Assembly (NCBI GenBank): GCA_965248135.1
Contig: CBDFIN010000012.1
Location: 744,001 to 808,000 of the forward strand
Direction: 5' to 3'
DNA length: 64,000 bases
Source of the DNA: SZUA-100 sp965248135
Lineage (GTDB): Bacteria > Pseudomonadota > Alphaproteobacteria > Rhizobiales > Rhizobiaceae
Of this stretch, positions 46,222 to 55,658 are shown piece after piece. The notes below the pieces were generated by a model. The model searched no databases and had not been told where the DNA came from. It worked only from the letters and a program-made list of their open reading frames with translations. Within the stretch, counting starts at the first letter, position 1; each line of letters opens with the position of its first letter. Position numbers and translations under genes: made by a program.

Positions 46222-46797
46222 ATGTTTATCCAGACCGAAGCAACGCCAAATCCGTCGACCTTAAAATTTCTACCGGGACGGACAGTGATTGACAGTGGCA
46301 CCATTGATTTTCGTACGATTGACGAAGCAAGAGGAAAATCACCGCTGGCGGAGCGGCTGTTCGACGTTCAGGGCGTCGAGGGGGTGTTTTTCGGCTATGA
46401 TTTTGTCACCGTGACCAAAAACGACGATCCCGACTGGCAGATCATGAAGCCGGCAATCCTGGGCGCTATCATGGAACATTTTATGAGTGATATCTCGGTG
46501 ATGAGCGAAGGTGCTGATGCCGGCACCGCCAGTGGCAGCGGACAGGAATTTTTCGACGAGGGTGATGAGGATATTGTCGACACGATCAAGGATTTGCTTG
46601 AAACCAGGGTGCGTCCAGCCGTAGCCCAGGACGGCGGCGACATCACCTTTAGGGGTTACAAGCAAGGCATTGTCTATCTTGAAATGCGCGGTGCCTGTGC
46701 CGGCTGCCCTTCGTCTACAGCGACACTTCAACATGGCATTCAAAATCTGCTGAAACACTTCATACCGCAGGTTCAGTCGGTCGAAGCGGTTATGTAG
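46222..46797 (+). CDS. NfuA/NifU-type Fe-S scaffold protein
   Basis: This 191-residue protein has the N-terminal Nfu domain (MFIQTEATPNPSTLKFLPG, residues 1-90) and a C-terminal NifU domain with the cluster-binding pair CAGC near 165. It carries Fe-S clusters to target enzymes such as MiaB, encoded 3 kb downstream. It probably shares a transcript with tsaB, rimI and fur. A universal stress gene often found between trpS and nfu in relatives is absent here. Confidence 0.9.
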   Translation: MFIQTEATPNPSTLKFLPGRTVIDSGTIDFRTIDEARGKSPLAERLFDVQGVEGVFFGYDFVTVTKNDDPDWQIMKPAILGAIMEHFMSDISVMSEGADAGTASGSGQEFFDEGDEDIVDTIKDLLETRVRPAVAQDGGDITFRGYKQGIVYLEMRGACAGCPSSTATLQHGIQNLLKHFIPQVQSVEAVM

Positions 46798-46804
46798 GCT
46801 ACCA

Positions 46805-47509
46805 TTGATCCAGCTTGCAATCGACACATCGGCCAATCTATGCGCTGCCGCGCTGTTCGACTGCGGTCGGAACGAAATAATTGCGCAAGTCAGCAAAGAC
46901 ATCGGACGTGGCCATGCCGAGCAATTGATGGGTTTTTTGGCGGAATTGCTGCAATCACACAATCTTGTCTATGACGATTTAGACCGATTGGCGGTGACCA
47001 CGGGACCGGGCAGTTTTACCGGCATAAGGGTCGGGCTGGCAACCGCCAGGGGGCTGGCTCTGGGTCTCAATGTTCCCGTTATCGGGGTCAGCGTTCTAAA
47101 CGCTATTGCTTATCAGCATTGCCAGGTGCGAGATGATTTGACGCCGCTAGTTGTGGCGATTGACGCAAAACGCAAAGAGGTATTTCTGCAGTCCTATGAC
47201 TACCGGGGAAATGCGCTGGATGAGGCAAGAGCTGTGCCAATAGCCATCATTGCCGCCGCACTTCCGGTCGGCCCATTTCGGCTTGCGGGTTCTGCAGCAG
47301 ATGTTGTTGTGGCAAAATGTGATCGCCGCGATGTAGAAATCTGTTCCCGTCAAAAGGCCGCCGATATCACCTTTGTGGCGCAGCTGGCCGCCTCATTGCC
47401 GGTCAGTGACAACAAGCCCAAACCGCTTTATCTAAGAAAGGCGGATGCCAAACCGCAGACCGGCCTGTCAACGGTGACCCGGAAATCGAAGCAAAGAGCA
47501 AATATCTAG
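46805..47509 (+). CDS. tRNA t6A synthesis protein TsaB
   Basis: TsaB pairs with TsaD and TsaE to make N6-threonylcarbamoyladenosine at tRNA position 37. The 234-residue ASKHA fold begins IQLAIDTSANLCAAAL and has TTGPGSFTGIRVGLATARGLALGL near 60-85 (shown in part as TGPGSFTGIRVG). A TTG start at 46805 fits the family's first residues and lies 8 bp after nfu. rimI follows within 4 bp. Confidence 0.92.
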   Translation: MIQLAIDTSANLCAAALFDCGRNEIIAQVSKDIGRGHAEQLMGFLAELLQSHNLVYDDLDRLAVTTGPGSFTGIRVGLATARGLALGLNVPVIGVSVLNAIAYQHCQVRDDLTPLVVAIDAKRKEVFLQSYDYRGNALDEARAVPIAIIAAALPVGPFRLAGSAADVVVAKCDRRDVEICSRQKAADITFVAQLAASLPVSDNKPKPLYLRKADAKPQTGLSTVTRKSKQRANI

Positions 47510-47512
47510 ATC

Positions 47513-48004
47513 GTGGTGAGGCTGTTTTTCTCAAAAGACCTGGAAGTGCTGATCGAAGCGGCAGGGCGACCGCAGGCGGGTGATATTTCGGATTTGCATG
47601 CAAAGTGCTTTGGGCGTCACTGGGGTGCTGCCGAAATTGGCCGGCTTCTTGCCTTGGACAATGTGATTTGCCTGCTGGCCATTCAAGTCGGCAAACCAAA
47701 TGCCGCACCGCTCGGCTATTGCATGGTTCGCCACGCCGCCGATGAGGCCGAGATCCTATCGATAGGTGTGCAGCCGAAACGGCGACGGGGCGGCCTGGCC
47801 GCCAAGATGATCGACGAGAGCATTCGCCGATTGCAAGGCGAGAGGGTGACCAAACTGTTTCTCGAGGTGGACATCGATAACCGCAACGCAGTTAGTCTAT
47901 ACAGGAAATTCAAATTCGAAACTCTGGCCGAAAGACCGGCTTACTACAACAATTCCGCCGGTGGGAAGAGCGCAGCGCTTGTCATGCGGCTTGATCTTGA
48001 CTAG
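47513..48004 (+). CDS. Ribosomal-protein alanine N-acetyltransferase RimI
   Basis: This 163-residue GNAT enzyme acetylates the N-terminus of ribosomal protein S18. The acetyl-CoA motif is ILSIGVQPKRRRGGLAAKMI near 85-105 (QPKRRRGGLA core), followed by FLEVDIDNRNAVSLYRKF-type text. The start is GTG, three bases after the tsaB stop. The tsaB-rimI pair is common across bacteria, which supports both calls. Confidence 0.88.
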   Translation: MVRLFFSKDLEVLIEAAGRPQAGDISDLHAKCFGRHWGAAEIGRLLALDNVICLLAIQVGKPNAAPLGYCMVRHAADEAEILSIGVQPKRRRGGLAAKMIDESIRRLQGERVTKLFLEVDIDNRNAVSLYRKFKFETLAERPAYYNNSAGGKSAALVMRLDLD

Positions 48005-48046
48005 GCAATGCCGGATACTCGAACCGAGCAATAGAGCGCAATCATA

Positions 48047-48502
48047 ATGGCCGATAAGTATCTCGATCTGGAAGAGCTGTGCGTCGATAAGGGCATGCGG
48101 ATGACCGAGCAGCGGCGAATAATCGCCCGGGTGCTTCAGTCTTCCAACGATCATCCCGACACGGAAGAGGTTTACCGCCGGTCGACCGCGTTGGATGACA
48201 AAATTTCGATATCGACCGTCTACCGCACGGTAAAACTGTTTGAGGATGCGGGCATTGTCGAGCGGCATGAATTTGGCGACGGCCGCTCCCGCTATGAAAC
48301 CGTGCCCGACGAACACCATGATCATCTGATTGATTTGAAAACCGGCCGGGTAATTGAATTCAAGAATGAAGAGATTGAGGCTTTGCAGGATGCGATAGCT
48401 GAGAAGCTTGGCTACAGACTGGTCGATCACCGGCTGGAGCTCTACGGCATACCGTTATCAAAAGAGCGAATGGCACTGAATGACGATATCGATGACAACT
48501 AA
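48047..48502 (+). CDS. Fur-family regulator (Mur/Fur type)
   Basis: This 151-residue metalloregulator has a winged HTH at about 15-80 (GMRMTEQRRIIARVL, then ISISTVYRTVKLFEDAGIV) and a metal-sensing segment EHHDHLIDLKTGRVIEF near 88. The gene context (rimI-fur-plsC-miaB) and the text match the rhizobial Mur/Fur protein, which answers to manganese, rather than Irr. The structural cysteine pairs of E. coli Fur are absent. Metal specificity cannot be proved from sequence. Confidence 0.85.
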   Translation: MADKYLDLEELCVDKGMRMTEQRRIIARVLQSSNDHPDTEEVYRRSTALDDKISISTVYRTVKLFEDAGIVERHEFGDGRSRYETVPDEHHDHLIDLKTGRVIEFKNEEIEALQDAIAEKLGYRLVDHRLELYGIPLSKERMALNDDIDDN

Positions 48503-48598
48503 TACCAGCGCACGCATTGTCCAGGTACGGCGGTACAGGCGGCTGCACCATATTATTTCGACGTTCCGTCACTGCAACATGCGCCGGGAAAAACAACC

Positions 48599-49438
48599 AT
48601 GATTGCGTCCATTCGTCTCGTGGTTGTTTTGATCGCCGTCTTCGCATTTACATTTATTGCCATACCGGCTCAGGCCGTAATGTTGAGATATTCAAAAAGG
48701 GCAGCGTCAAAATTTCCGACGATCTGGCACCGTACGGTGTTGAAAATGTTCGGCATCAAGGTAACAATTCACGGGAATCCGAGCGATGATCATCCGCTGT
48801 TGTTGGTGTCAAATCACGCCAGTTGGAAGGATATTTTGGTGCTCGGCTCGGTTAAACCTCTGACGTTCGTCGCCAAGGCCGACATGAGTTCCTGGCCATT
48901 GCTCGGTCGTTTGGCTAAATTGCAGCGCACCATTTTCGTCGACCGGGATCAGCGTAGCAAAGCCGGGGCTCAGGCAATTGAGATCGCCGAGCGTATGAGC
49001 CAGGGTGATATTATCGTTTTGTTTGCCGAAGGCACCACATCCGATGGCAACAAGGTACTGCCCTTTAAAAGCTCTTTGCTTGGCGCAGCGCAACTGGCGA
49101 TAAAACAGTCAGACCAAGAGCGGGTGGCCATCCAGCCGGTTGCCATTGCCTACACCAGGATGCACGGGGTGGCACTTGGCCGTTTTTACCGGCCCGAGGC
49201 CGCCTGGCCGGGCGATGTGGGGCTGGCGGGACACGTTATCAATATTGTCAAGCAGGGCGCGCTGGATGTTGATCTGCATTTTGGCGACCCTATTCCCTTC
49301 AGCGCAGGTTCTGACCGAAAAATAGTGACCCGGGAAATCGAGGAACAGGTACGTCAAATGCTGCATTTGTCGTTGCGCGGCGCCAAATCCAGCACCGCAG
49401 CAACGGATAACGCCGATGAGGTTGTCAAAAGCCGATGA
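48599..49438 (+). CDS. 1-acyl-glycerol-3-phosphate acyltransferase
   Basis: PlsC makes phosphatidic acid from lysophosphatidic acid in the membrane. The 279-residue protein has an N-terminal membrane helix (about 5-25), the catalytic HX4D box in SNHASWKDI near 67 and the substrate motif FAEGTTSDGN near 143. It is the last gene before the palindromic repeat block that separates it from miaB. Confidence 0.9.
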   Translation: MIASIRLVVVLIAVFAFTFIAIPAQAVMLRYSKRAASKFPTIWHRTVLKMFGIKVTIHGNPSDDHPLLLVSNHASWKDILVLGSVKPLTFVAKADMSSWPLLGRLAKLQRTIFVDRDQRSKAGAQAIEIAERMSQGDIIVLFAEGTTSDGNKVLPFKSSLLGAAQLAIKQSDQERVAIQPVAIAYTRMHGVALGRFYRPEAAWPGDVGLAGHVINIVKQGALDVDLHFGDPIPFSAGSDRKIVTREIEEQVRQMLHLSLRGAKSSTAATDNADEVVKSR

Positions 49439-49468
49439 AAACAGAATTTGCAACATCGATTATCCGTA

Positions 49469-49802
49469 CTAGTGGAATGAATTTGACATTTGGTACCCAC
49501 TTGCAGCTTCATTCATTTTCAAATGTCAAATTCAAAAATTCCACTAGATTCAATATTTTGCTAGTGGTTCTTTTGATTCCAACATTTGCAAATATGGGTG
49601 CTGCAACGGGATGCAAATGTTGGTACAGAACCACTAGTGGAATGAATTTGACATTTGGTACCCACTTGCAGCTTCATTCATTTTCAAATGTCAAATTCAA
49701 AAATTCCACTAGATTCAACAACTTGCTAGTGTTTCTTTTGATTCCAACATTTGCAAATATGGGTGCTGCAACGGGATGCAAATGTTGGTACAGAACCACT
49801 AG
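49469..49802. repeat. Tandem palindromic repeats, two 165-bp units
   Basis: The order is A1 (49469-49547), B1 (49561-49637), A2 (49634-49712), B2 (49726-49802). A units run CTAGTGGAATGAATTTGAC ... ATTCCACTAG and B units run CTAGTGGTTC ... GAACCACTAG; each can fold into a long hairpin. A1-B1 and A2-B2 are near-identical copies 165 bp apart. All units are bounded by CTAG, a likely 4-bp target site shared between neighbours. The apparent open frame across this block is a by-product of the repeats. Confidence 0.85.
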
Positions 49803-49838
49803 ATACTGGTTTTGGGCAAAGGGTCGCAAACGAACTCC

Positions 49839-51227
49839 ATGACTGTGATTACTAAATCAGATCGGCTGGTAGTTGAAAAAGACACGCCACCCCGCAAGGT
49901 CTTCATCAAGACCTATGGCTGCCAGATGAACGTCTATGATTCCAATCGGATGAACGATGCCCTGGCAAGCGTCGGTTACGCCGAAACCAGTGACATGAAA
50001 GATGCTGATCTGGTGTTGCTGAATACCTGTCATATTCGCGAGAAAGCGGCTGAAAAGGTTTATTCCGAGCTCGGCCGCATTCGTCTATTGAAGCAAAGAC
50101 GTCTTGAGGAGGGTCGACCTTTGACCCTTGGGGTTACCGGCTGCGTGGCCCAGGCCGAAGGGGTGGAGATAATCAAACGGGAACCGGCGGTTGATCTGGT
50201 CGCAGGCCCGCAAACCTATCACCGCCTGCCACAAATCGTCGAAAAAGCGCGGTCTGGCAACCGCGTCGTGGATACCGAATACGCAGTCGAAGACAAGTTT
50301 GATTATCTGCCCAAGCCGGCTAAATCGCGCACCTCGCATCGCGGCGTTAGTGCTTTTTTGACCGTCCAGGAAGGCTGCGACAGGTTCTGCACTTTTTGCG
50401 TCGTACCCTACACCAGAGGCAGCGAAGTCTCACGTGGCGCCCGTCAAATTATCGATGAGGCAAGAAATCTGTGCGAGGCAGGCGTGCGCGAGATCACCCT
50501 GCTTGGGCAAAACGTCAACGCCTGGCATGGCCACGGAACAGATGACAGCGAGTGGGGTCTTGGCAGACTTCTCCATGCGTTGAGTGCAATTGAGGGACTG
50601 GCACGCTTAAGATACGTAACCAGTCACCCGCGTGACATGAAAGAAGAACTGATTACGGCCCATCGCGACCTTGATATTCTCATGCCTTATCTGCACCTGC
50701 CCGTTCAGTGCGGCTCGGACCGTGTGCTGAAAGCCATGAACCGGCGACATCGGGCGAAAGACTATCTCGAATTGGTAGAGCAGATCAGAAGGGCACGCCC
50801 CGATATCGCGCTGTCGGGCGACTTCATCGTCGGTTTTCCTGGTGAAAGCGACGCCGATTTTGAAGCAACGCTAGAACTCGTGCGCCAGGTGAACTATGCC
50901 CAGGCCTATTCGTTCAAATATTCGCCGAGGCCGGGAACACCAGGCGCCGAACTGGAAGAGCAGCTTCCAGAGGCGGTCAAATCGGCAAGACTTGCCCGTC
51001 TGCAGACCCTGTTGAACACCCAGCAACTTGCCTTCAATCACTCCCACATTGGCTCCCGCATGGAAATTCTGTTGGAAAAACGGGGGCGTGATGAAAACCA
51101 GCTGATCGGTCGCTCGCCATGGCTGCAATCAGTAATTATTGATGCGTCTGCGGGCAATATTGGTGATATTGTCGAAGTCAGGATCGCCGACGCGGGCCCC
51201 AACAGTCTTGTAGGCGACGTCATCTGA
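49839..51227 (+). CDS. tRNA-2-methylthio-N6-dimethylallyladenosine synthase
   Basis: MiaB adds the methylthio group to i6A37 of tRNAs. At 462 residues from ATG 49839 it has the N-terminal UPF0004 domain with three cysteines (TYGCQMN, NTCHIRE, TGCVAQ), the radical-SAM motif CDRFCTFC near 168, and a TRAM domain at the end. The ATG lies 37 bp after the repeat block, so the promoter and leader may be inside repeat sequence. Confidence 0.95.
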   Translation: MTVITKSDRLVVEKDTPPRKVFIKTYGCQMNVYDSNRMNDALASVGYAETSDMKDADLVLLNTCHIREKAAEKVYSELGRIRLLKQRRLEEGRPLTLGVTGCVAQAEGVEIIKREPAVDLVAGPQTYHRLPQIVEKARSGNRVVDTEYAVEDKFDYLPKPAKSRTSHRGVSAFLTVQEGCDRFCTFCVVPYTRGSEVSRGARQIIDEARNLCEAGVREITLLGQNVNAWHGHGTDDSEWGLGRLLHALSAIEGLARLRYVTSHPRDMKEELITAHRDLDILMPYLHLPVQCGSDRVLKAMNRRHRAKDYLELVEQIRRARPDIALSGDFIVGFPGESDADFEATLELVRQVNYAQAYSFKYSPRPGTPGAELEEQLPEAVKSARLARLQTLLNTQQLAFNHSHIGSRMEILLEKRGRDENQLIGRSPWLQSVIIDASAGNIGDIVEVRIADAGPNSLVGDVI

Positions 51228-51256
51228 CACCATGGATTGCACTTTTGGAGAACAAT

Positions 51257-52318
51257 TTGAACATCCAACAAAAACGCAAAAAACAAATGCAGCAAGCAAC
51301 CGGCAAAGGCGCATCGGACCTGGCACATGTGGTTTTGGAGTATGATGACAATACCCTTGCCCGGGCGTTGTTCGGTCAGTTCGATGAAAATATTGCGCTT
51401 GTAGAACGGGAACTTGACATCAACGCGGTGGCGCGGGGAAACCAGCTTGAGGTCAAGGGCAGTGCTGAGGCGGCCGAGCAGGCGCGTCAGACATTCGATC
51501 ATCTTTATGCCCGTCTGCAGCAGGGCGATGAAATTACTGCCGGCGATGTGGAAGGGGCGGTGCGCAACGCGCTTTCAACTCCGCCACGACCTCGCGGAAA
51601 AAAAGGCAATAGTTCCAGTAAACTGGCCTTCGCATCAATTGCCACGGCACGCCGGGTGATCCATGCCAGATCTGCCACCCAGGATGCCTATATAAGAGCG
51701 ATGGAAAGGGCTGAACTGGTTTTTGGTGCAGGACCAGCAGGAACCGGCAAAACCTATCTTGCGGTGGCCTATGCGGCGACACTGCTGGAAAGGGGAGATA
51801 TTGACCGGATAATCCTTTCACGTCCAGCCGTTGAGGCGGGTGAGCGACTTGGCTTCCTGCCCGGCGATATGAAAGAAAAGGTGGACCCCTATCTGCGCCC
51901 GCTTTACGACGCACTCTACGATATGATGCCGGGCGACAAGGTTGAGCGGGCACTGGCATCCGGTGTGATCGAGATCGCGCCGCTGGCCTTCATGCGCGGG
52001 CGGACACTTGCCAATGCGGCGATTATTCTTGATGAGGCGCAAAACACCACATCGATGCAAATGAAAATGTTCCTCACCCGGTTGGGTGACAATTCAAAAA
52101 TGATTGTCACCGGCGACCCGAGCCAAATTGATTTGCCGGGTGGACAACGTTCCGGACTGGTCGAGGCGCTCGATCTGTTGAAGCAGATACCGGGCATTGT
52201 CAGGGTGCAGTTTACCTCCGCCGATATTGTCCGCCATAAGCTGGTTGCCGAAATCGTCGAGGCCTATGATAGTGCGACATCGTCGAAATCGCGCTCTTCC
52301 GGTGGGGACATGCTTTGA
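51257..52318 (+). CDS. PhoH-like ATPase
   Basis: This 353-residue PhoH/YbeZ protein has an N-terminal KH-like region and a P-loop ATPase with Walker A GPAGTGKTYLA near 160 and Walker B IILDEAQNTT near 258. It partners with YbeY in RNA and ribosome maturation. I chose TTG 51257, six bases after GGAG, over TTG 51245. ybeY begins one base after its stop, so they are coupled. Confidence 0.9.
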   Translation: MNIQQKRKKQMQQATGKGASDLAHVVLEYDDNTLARALFGQFDENIALVERELDINAVARGNQLEVKGSAEAAEQARQTFDHLYARLQQGDEITAGDVEGAVRNALSTPPRPRGKKGNSSSKLAFASIATARRVIHARSATQDAYIRAMERAELVFGAGPAGTGKTYLAVAYAATLLERGDIDRIILSRPAVEAGERLGFLPGDMKEKVDPYLRPLYDALYDMMPGDKVERALASGVIEIAPLAFMRGRTLANAAIILDEAQNTTSMQMKMFLTRLGDNSKMIVTGDPSQIDLPGGQRSGLVEALDLLKQIPGIVRVQFTSADIVRHKLVAEIVEAYDSATSSKSRSSGGDML

Positions 52319-52319
52319 C

Positions 52320-52826
52320 ATGGCAGCAAGATTGCCGGTGATTGATGTGATAATACAGGCAGGCGATTGGACGAGCCAGGAGATTGCCACAATTGAGGTG
52401 GAAAGAGCCATCCGGGCGGCAATTGACACCGCCGGGCTCAACTTTTCGGAAAACGCGGAATTGAGCATTGTGCTCAGTGATGACGAAAATGTTCGGATGC
52501 TTAATAACAAATGGCGAAAAATCGACCGGCCGACCAACGTTCTGTCTTTCCCGACCTGCGAGTTCAACCCGCAAGAGGTGGCAGGGCCGCTGCTTGGCGA
52601 TATTATCATTGCCCACGAAACCACCCAACGGGAGGCTCGCGAACAGGGTAAACCGTACTGCCAACATTTGACCCATTTGCTCATTCACGGATTTTTTCAT
52701 CTTTTCGGTTATGATCACCGCAATGACGATGAGGCGGAAGTGATGGAAAAACTTGAGCGCCAAAGCCTTGCCGTGCTTGGAATTGACGATCCCTATGGGG
52801 AAGCAAGCAGACACGCACAATGCTAA
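52320..52826 (+). CDS. Endoribonuclease YbeY
   Basis: YbeY is a zinc endoribonuclease in 16S rRNA 3'-end maturation and ribosome quality control. The 168-residue protein has the metal motif HGFFHLFGYDH near 120 and NVLSFP near 78. ATG 52320 directly follows the phoH stop. The open frame extends upstream into phoH but that part is not family-like. corC follows after about 40 bp. Confidence 0.93.
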   Translation: MAARLPVIDVIIQAGDWTSQEIATIEVERAIRAAIDTAGLNFSENAELSIVLSDDENVRMLNNKWRKIDRPTNVLSFPTCEFNPQEVAGPLLGDIIIAHETTQREAREQGKPYCQHLTHLLIHGFFHLFGYDHRNDDEAEVMEKLERQSLAVLGIDDPYGEASRHAQC

Positions 52827-52868
52827 TAACCCCTGCCCCACAAAACACCGTATGATTGACAAAATTCG

Positions 52869-53999
52869 ATGAAACAGGAAACTAAAGACCTCGAGCGCCC
52901 CGAAGAAGGTGGCAATGAGCCGGAACCCGACCCCTTAACACAGCCCGAGGACAGTCCCGGTAAAGCTCTGATCGTCGTCGATCAGCCAAACGGCAAGTCG
53001 CAAAAGCGTGGCCCAGATAATCTTATTACCAGAATTCTGGCTCGGCTTGGACTTCGATCTTCCGGCACCCTTCGCGATGACCTGGAGGATGCGCTTTCCA
53101 GCCAAAGCAGTGATGCAGATGACGCTTTTTCGCCTGAAGAAAGAGCGATGATCAATAACATTCTTCGGTTGCGCGAAATGCGGGTCGAAGATGTCATGGT
53201 TCCAAGGGCAGATGTTGATGGCATCGACATTAATGTTACCCTTGATGAATTGCTGTTAGAATTTGAAAACTCCGGTCACTCACGGCTTCCGGTATTCTCC
53301 GAAACCATGGACAACCCCCTCGGCATGGTGCTGATCAAGGACCTGCTGCTCTATGTTTCGCGTACCGCTTCACGCGGCAGGGCAAAACCGGAGGAGGAAA
53401 GCGCCAAAAGGAATACCCGTCACCTGTTGTCAAAGATCAATCTGTCGAGAAAACTGAAATCGCTCAAATTGGTACGGTCGGTGCTGTTTGTACCGCCATC
53501 AATGTTGGCGTTGGATCTGTTGGCACGCATGCAGACCGCCCGCACCCAGATGGCGCTTGTCATTGATGAATATGGCGGCACGGATGGCCTGGTATCACTG
53601 GAAGATATTATCGAAGAGGTTTTCGGCGAAATCGAAGACGAGAACGATGAGGACGAGGGCCCGGCAATCGAGAAAACCGGTGAAAGTGTCTACACCGCCG
53701 ATTCAAGGGCCAGCCTTGATGATGTCGTTTCGTTGATTGGTCCGGGGTTTGAGTTTGGCTATCTGGGTGAGGATGTTTCTACCATCGGTGGCCTGGTTTT
53801 TGCCCTGGCCGGTAGAATCCCGGTACGCGGCGAGGTCATTCATGGCATGCCCGGGTTCGAGTTTCGCGTGCTCGATGCCGATCTAAGGCGGATCAAACGC
53901 CTTCAGATAGTGCAACGGCGCCTGCCGGGCAGGACACAAAGATCACGCCGTGGCGCCACTACCGGAAATTCCGACCAGAACCCGGATTTAGGACATTAG
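52869..53999 (+). CDS. CBS-domain CorC/TlyC-type protein
   Basis: This 376-residue soluble protein has an acidic N-terminal tail (about 1-70), the motif MRVEDVMVPRADVDGI near 105, a CBS pair (about 115-260) with LVIDEYGGTDGLVS, and a C-terminal transporter-associated domain (STIGGLVFALAGRIPVRGEV in part, near 300). The DUF21 membrane domain of larger relatives is absent. It is linked to Mg/Co efflux or membrane integrity in other bacteria. The lnt gene expected next in Rhizobiales is missing. Confidence 0.88.
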   Translation: MKQETKDLERPEEGGNEPEPDPLTQPEDSPGKALIVVDQPNGKSQKRGPDNLITRILARLGLRSSGTLRDDLEDALSSQSSDADDAFSPEERAMINNILRLREMRVEDVMVPRADVDGIDINVTLDELLLEFENSGHSRLPVFSETMDNPLGMVLIKDLLLYVSRTASRGRAKPEEESAKRNTRHLLSKINLSRKLKSLKLVRSVLFVPPSMLALDLLARMQTARTQMALVIDEYGGTDGLVSLEDIIEEVFGEIEDENDEDEGPAIEKTGESVYTADSRASLDDVVSLIGPGFEFGYLGEDVSTIGGLVFALAGRIPVRGEVIHGMPGFEFRVLDADLRRIKRLQIVQRRLPGRTQRSRRGATTGNSDQNPDLGH

Positions 54000-54161
54000 G
54001 GTGTCGGGCCCAATCAAATTTATTTGAACGGATTTTCGCGTTTGCTGGCCGGGCACTACAGACTCTGGCGCTTGTCGGCGGCTGCAATTGCGCTTATCGT
54101 CTTTAACTACTGGCAAGTAACCACCAAAGCCTTTGTCTCAATTTGGGGATCACTATACCAG

Positions 54162-54845
54162 ATGGACCAATTGCTGGACATACCATTATTCGATGGGTTG
54201 GACGAGAAACAGTCACGAAAATTTGGCCAGCAGTGCATATGGCGGGATTACGCTGCCAATGAATTGGTGATTGATCACAGCGACAAAACCAATGACGTTC
54301 GATTTGTTTTGACCGGCATGGTGCGCATCATCATTCGGATTTCGGCCGGACGGGAAGTCATATTGAATGATTTCGGCCCGGGCGATTATATAGGTGAACT
54401 AGCGGCTATTGACGGTGAAACCCGGTCTGCCAACGTAACCACCATGACCAGCTGCCGATTGTGCATCATGCCGGCCACAGTGTTTATGGAAATTCTCGAC
54501 AAAAACCCCGCAGTCAACCGGAAGGTCCTGCAAAAACTGTCCGTCCTGATCCGCCGACTGAGCGATCGCCTGGCTGAGTTCACGTTCCTGCAAGCCAAAT
54601 ACCGGCTTTATGCGGAGCTTATACGGTTATCGCGACCGCGGTCCGATCACCCTGGCCAGCGCTCAATCAGTCCGCCGCCTATCCAGCGGGAAATCGCCGA
54701 TCGTATTGCCAGTCGCAGGGAGTTTGTGTCGCGCGAGATGAAATCACTGGAGCGAGAGGGCTGTCTGATGAAAACCCGTGGCGCGCTGGTGCTGACAAAT
54801 GTTGATGAATTAGATCGCAGAATCGCCGAAGGCTGGCGGGAATAA
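54162..54845 (+). CDS. Crp/Fnr-family transcriptional regulator
   Basis: This 227-residue regulator from ATG 54162 has a cyclic-nucleotide-binding-like domain (about 10-125, with FGPGDYIGELAAIDGETRSA in part) and a C-terminal HTH (EIADRIASRREFVSREMKSL, near 180). The Fnr cysteine cluster is absent. The effector is unknown. The frame stays open upstream from 54024 and contains a hydrophobic stretch (SAAAIALIVF) that might be a trace of an lnt start; this is speculative. It occupies the usual position of lnt after corC and converges on chpT. Confidence 0.83.
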   Translation: MDQLLDIPLFDGLDEKQSRKFGQQCIWRDYAANELVIDHSDKTNDVRFVLTGMVRIIIRISAGREVILNDFGPGDYIGELAAIDGETRSANVTTMTSCRLCIMPATVFMEILDKNPAVNRKVLQKLSVLIRRLSDRLAEFTFLQAKYRLYAELIRLSRPRSDHPGQRSISPPPIQREIADRIASRREFVSREMKSLEREGCLMKTRGALVLTNVDELDRRIAEGWRE

Positions 54846-54848
54846 TTA

Positions 54849-55484
54849 TTATCCGGCACTTAGGATCACGTCTTCGCCCTCTAGCCGTGCGCCGAGCACC
54901 ATGTTGCAGGCCTCTGCCAACACCAGTGTGTAGTATGGCTGCACCGCATGCGCATCAAGTTCGCCATCAATCGTACCACTGATCATATTTAGAAACGCCG
55001 ATGGCGCCCGGGCGTTCGGGCCCGTGCATCGAAGGACAAATCTAGTATCCTCCTCTCCGCCTTCCAAAACGACCTTGATCACACCGCCGCGCGGTATTGC
55101 ACCAAGTGCAATCAAAATGAGGTTTAGAAGCAATTTGACCTTGTTCTTGGCCATCAAAACACGAGCACCGTTCCATTCGATATCCGGTTTTTCACCAGCC
55201 ACATAGGCACGGGCCGCTTCTTCGGCGTCACCGGTGTCGATCATCGCGCCGGCAGAACCGGAGGCGCCAAATGCAAGCCGCGCGAATTTCAACTTCGCCG
55301 AAGCTGAAGTCGCACTTTTGCGAATGAGATCCATGGCGAATTCCCGCATTTCTTCGCCGCCGTCCTCATCCATGACTTCCAGCCCGTTGGTGATGGCGCC
55401 CACCGGCGAGATGATATCGTGGCACACCCGGCTGGCCAGCAGCGCCGCCAGTTCCAAAGCGCTCAATTTGGGTAGATTGTTCAT
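54849..55484 (-). CDS. Histidine phosphotransferase ChpT
   Basis: ChpT relays phosphate from CckA to CtrA and CpdR, controlling the alphaproteobacterial cell cycle. The 211-residue protein has the phospho-acceptor histidine in SRVCHDIISPVGAI near 22 and a degenerate histidine-kinase-like C-terminal domain without ATP-binding motifs. It converges on the Crp-type gene with 3 bp between them. This call strongly supports the alphaproteobacterial assignment. Confidence 0.88.
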   Translation of the reverse strand: MNNLPKLSALELAALLASRVCHDIISPVGAITNGLEVMDEDGGEEMREFAMDLIRKSATSASAKLKFARLAFGASGSAGAMIDTGDAEEAARAYVAGEKPDIEWNGARVLMAKNKVKLLLNLILIALGAIPRGGVIKVVLEGGEEDTRFVLRCTGPNARAPSAFLNMISGTIDGELDAHAVQPYYTLVLAEACNMVLGARLEGEDVILSAG

Positions 55485-55658
55485 ACGACCTCCGGTCTTG
55501 TAATGCTCTTGTGGTCACCGCTTCAATGCGATGACGCCGGATCAATCGCGAATCAGTTGGTTCTTCTTGCTATGGTGAATACACGGGCGTGTCGACGCTG
55601 CCAAGTTAGCTTGGATCAACGAGCGATAATCGCTTTGGGGGCAACTTGCCAGACGCGG

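Noticed and set aside
49469..49802. Repeat block as a possible CRISPR array
   Set aside because: Only two units, each palindromic throughout, with no unique spacers and no cas genes nearby.
49435..49842. 135-codon open frame between plsC and miaB
   Set aside because: It is made of two near-identical repeats of the CTAG palindromes; the coding impression comes from the tandem and there is no start signal.
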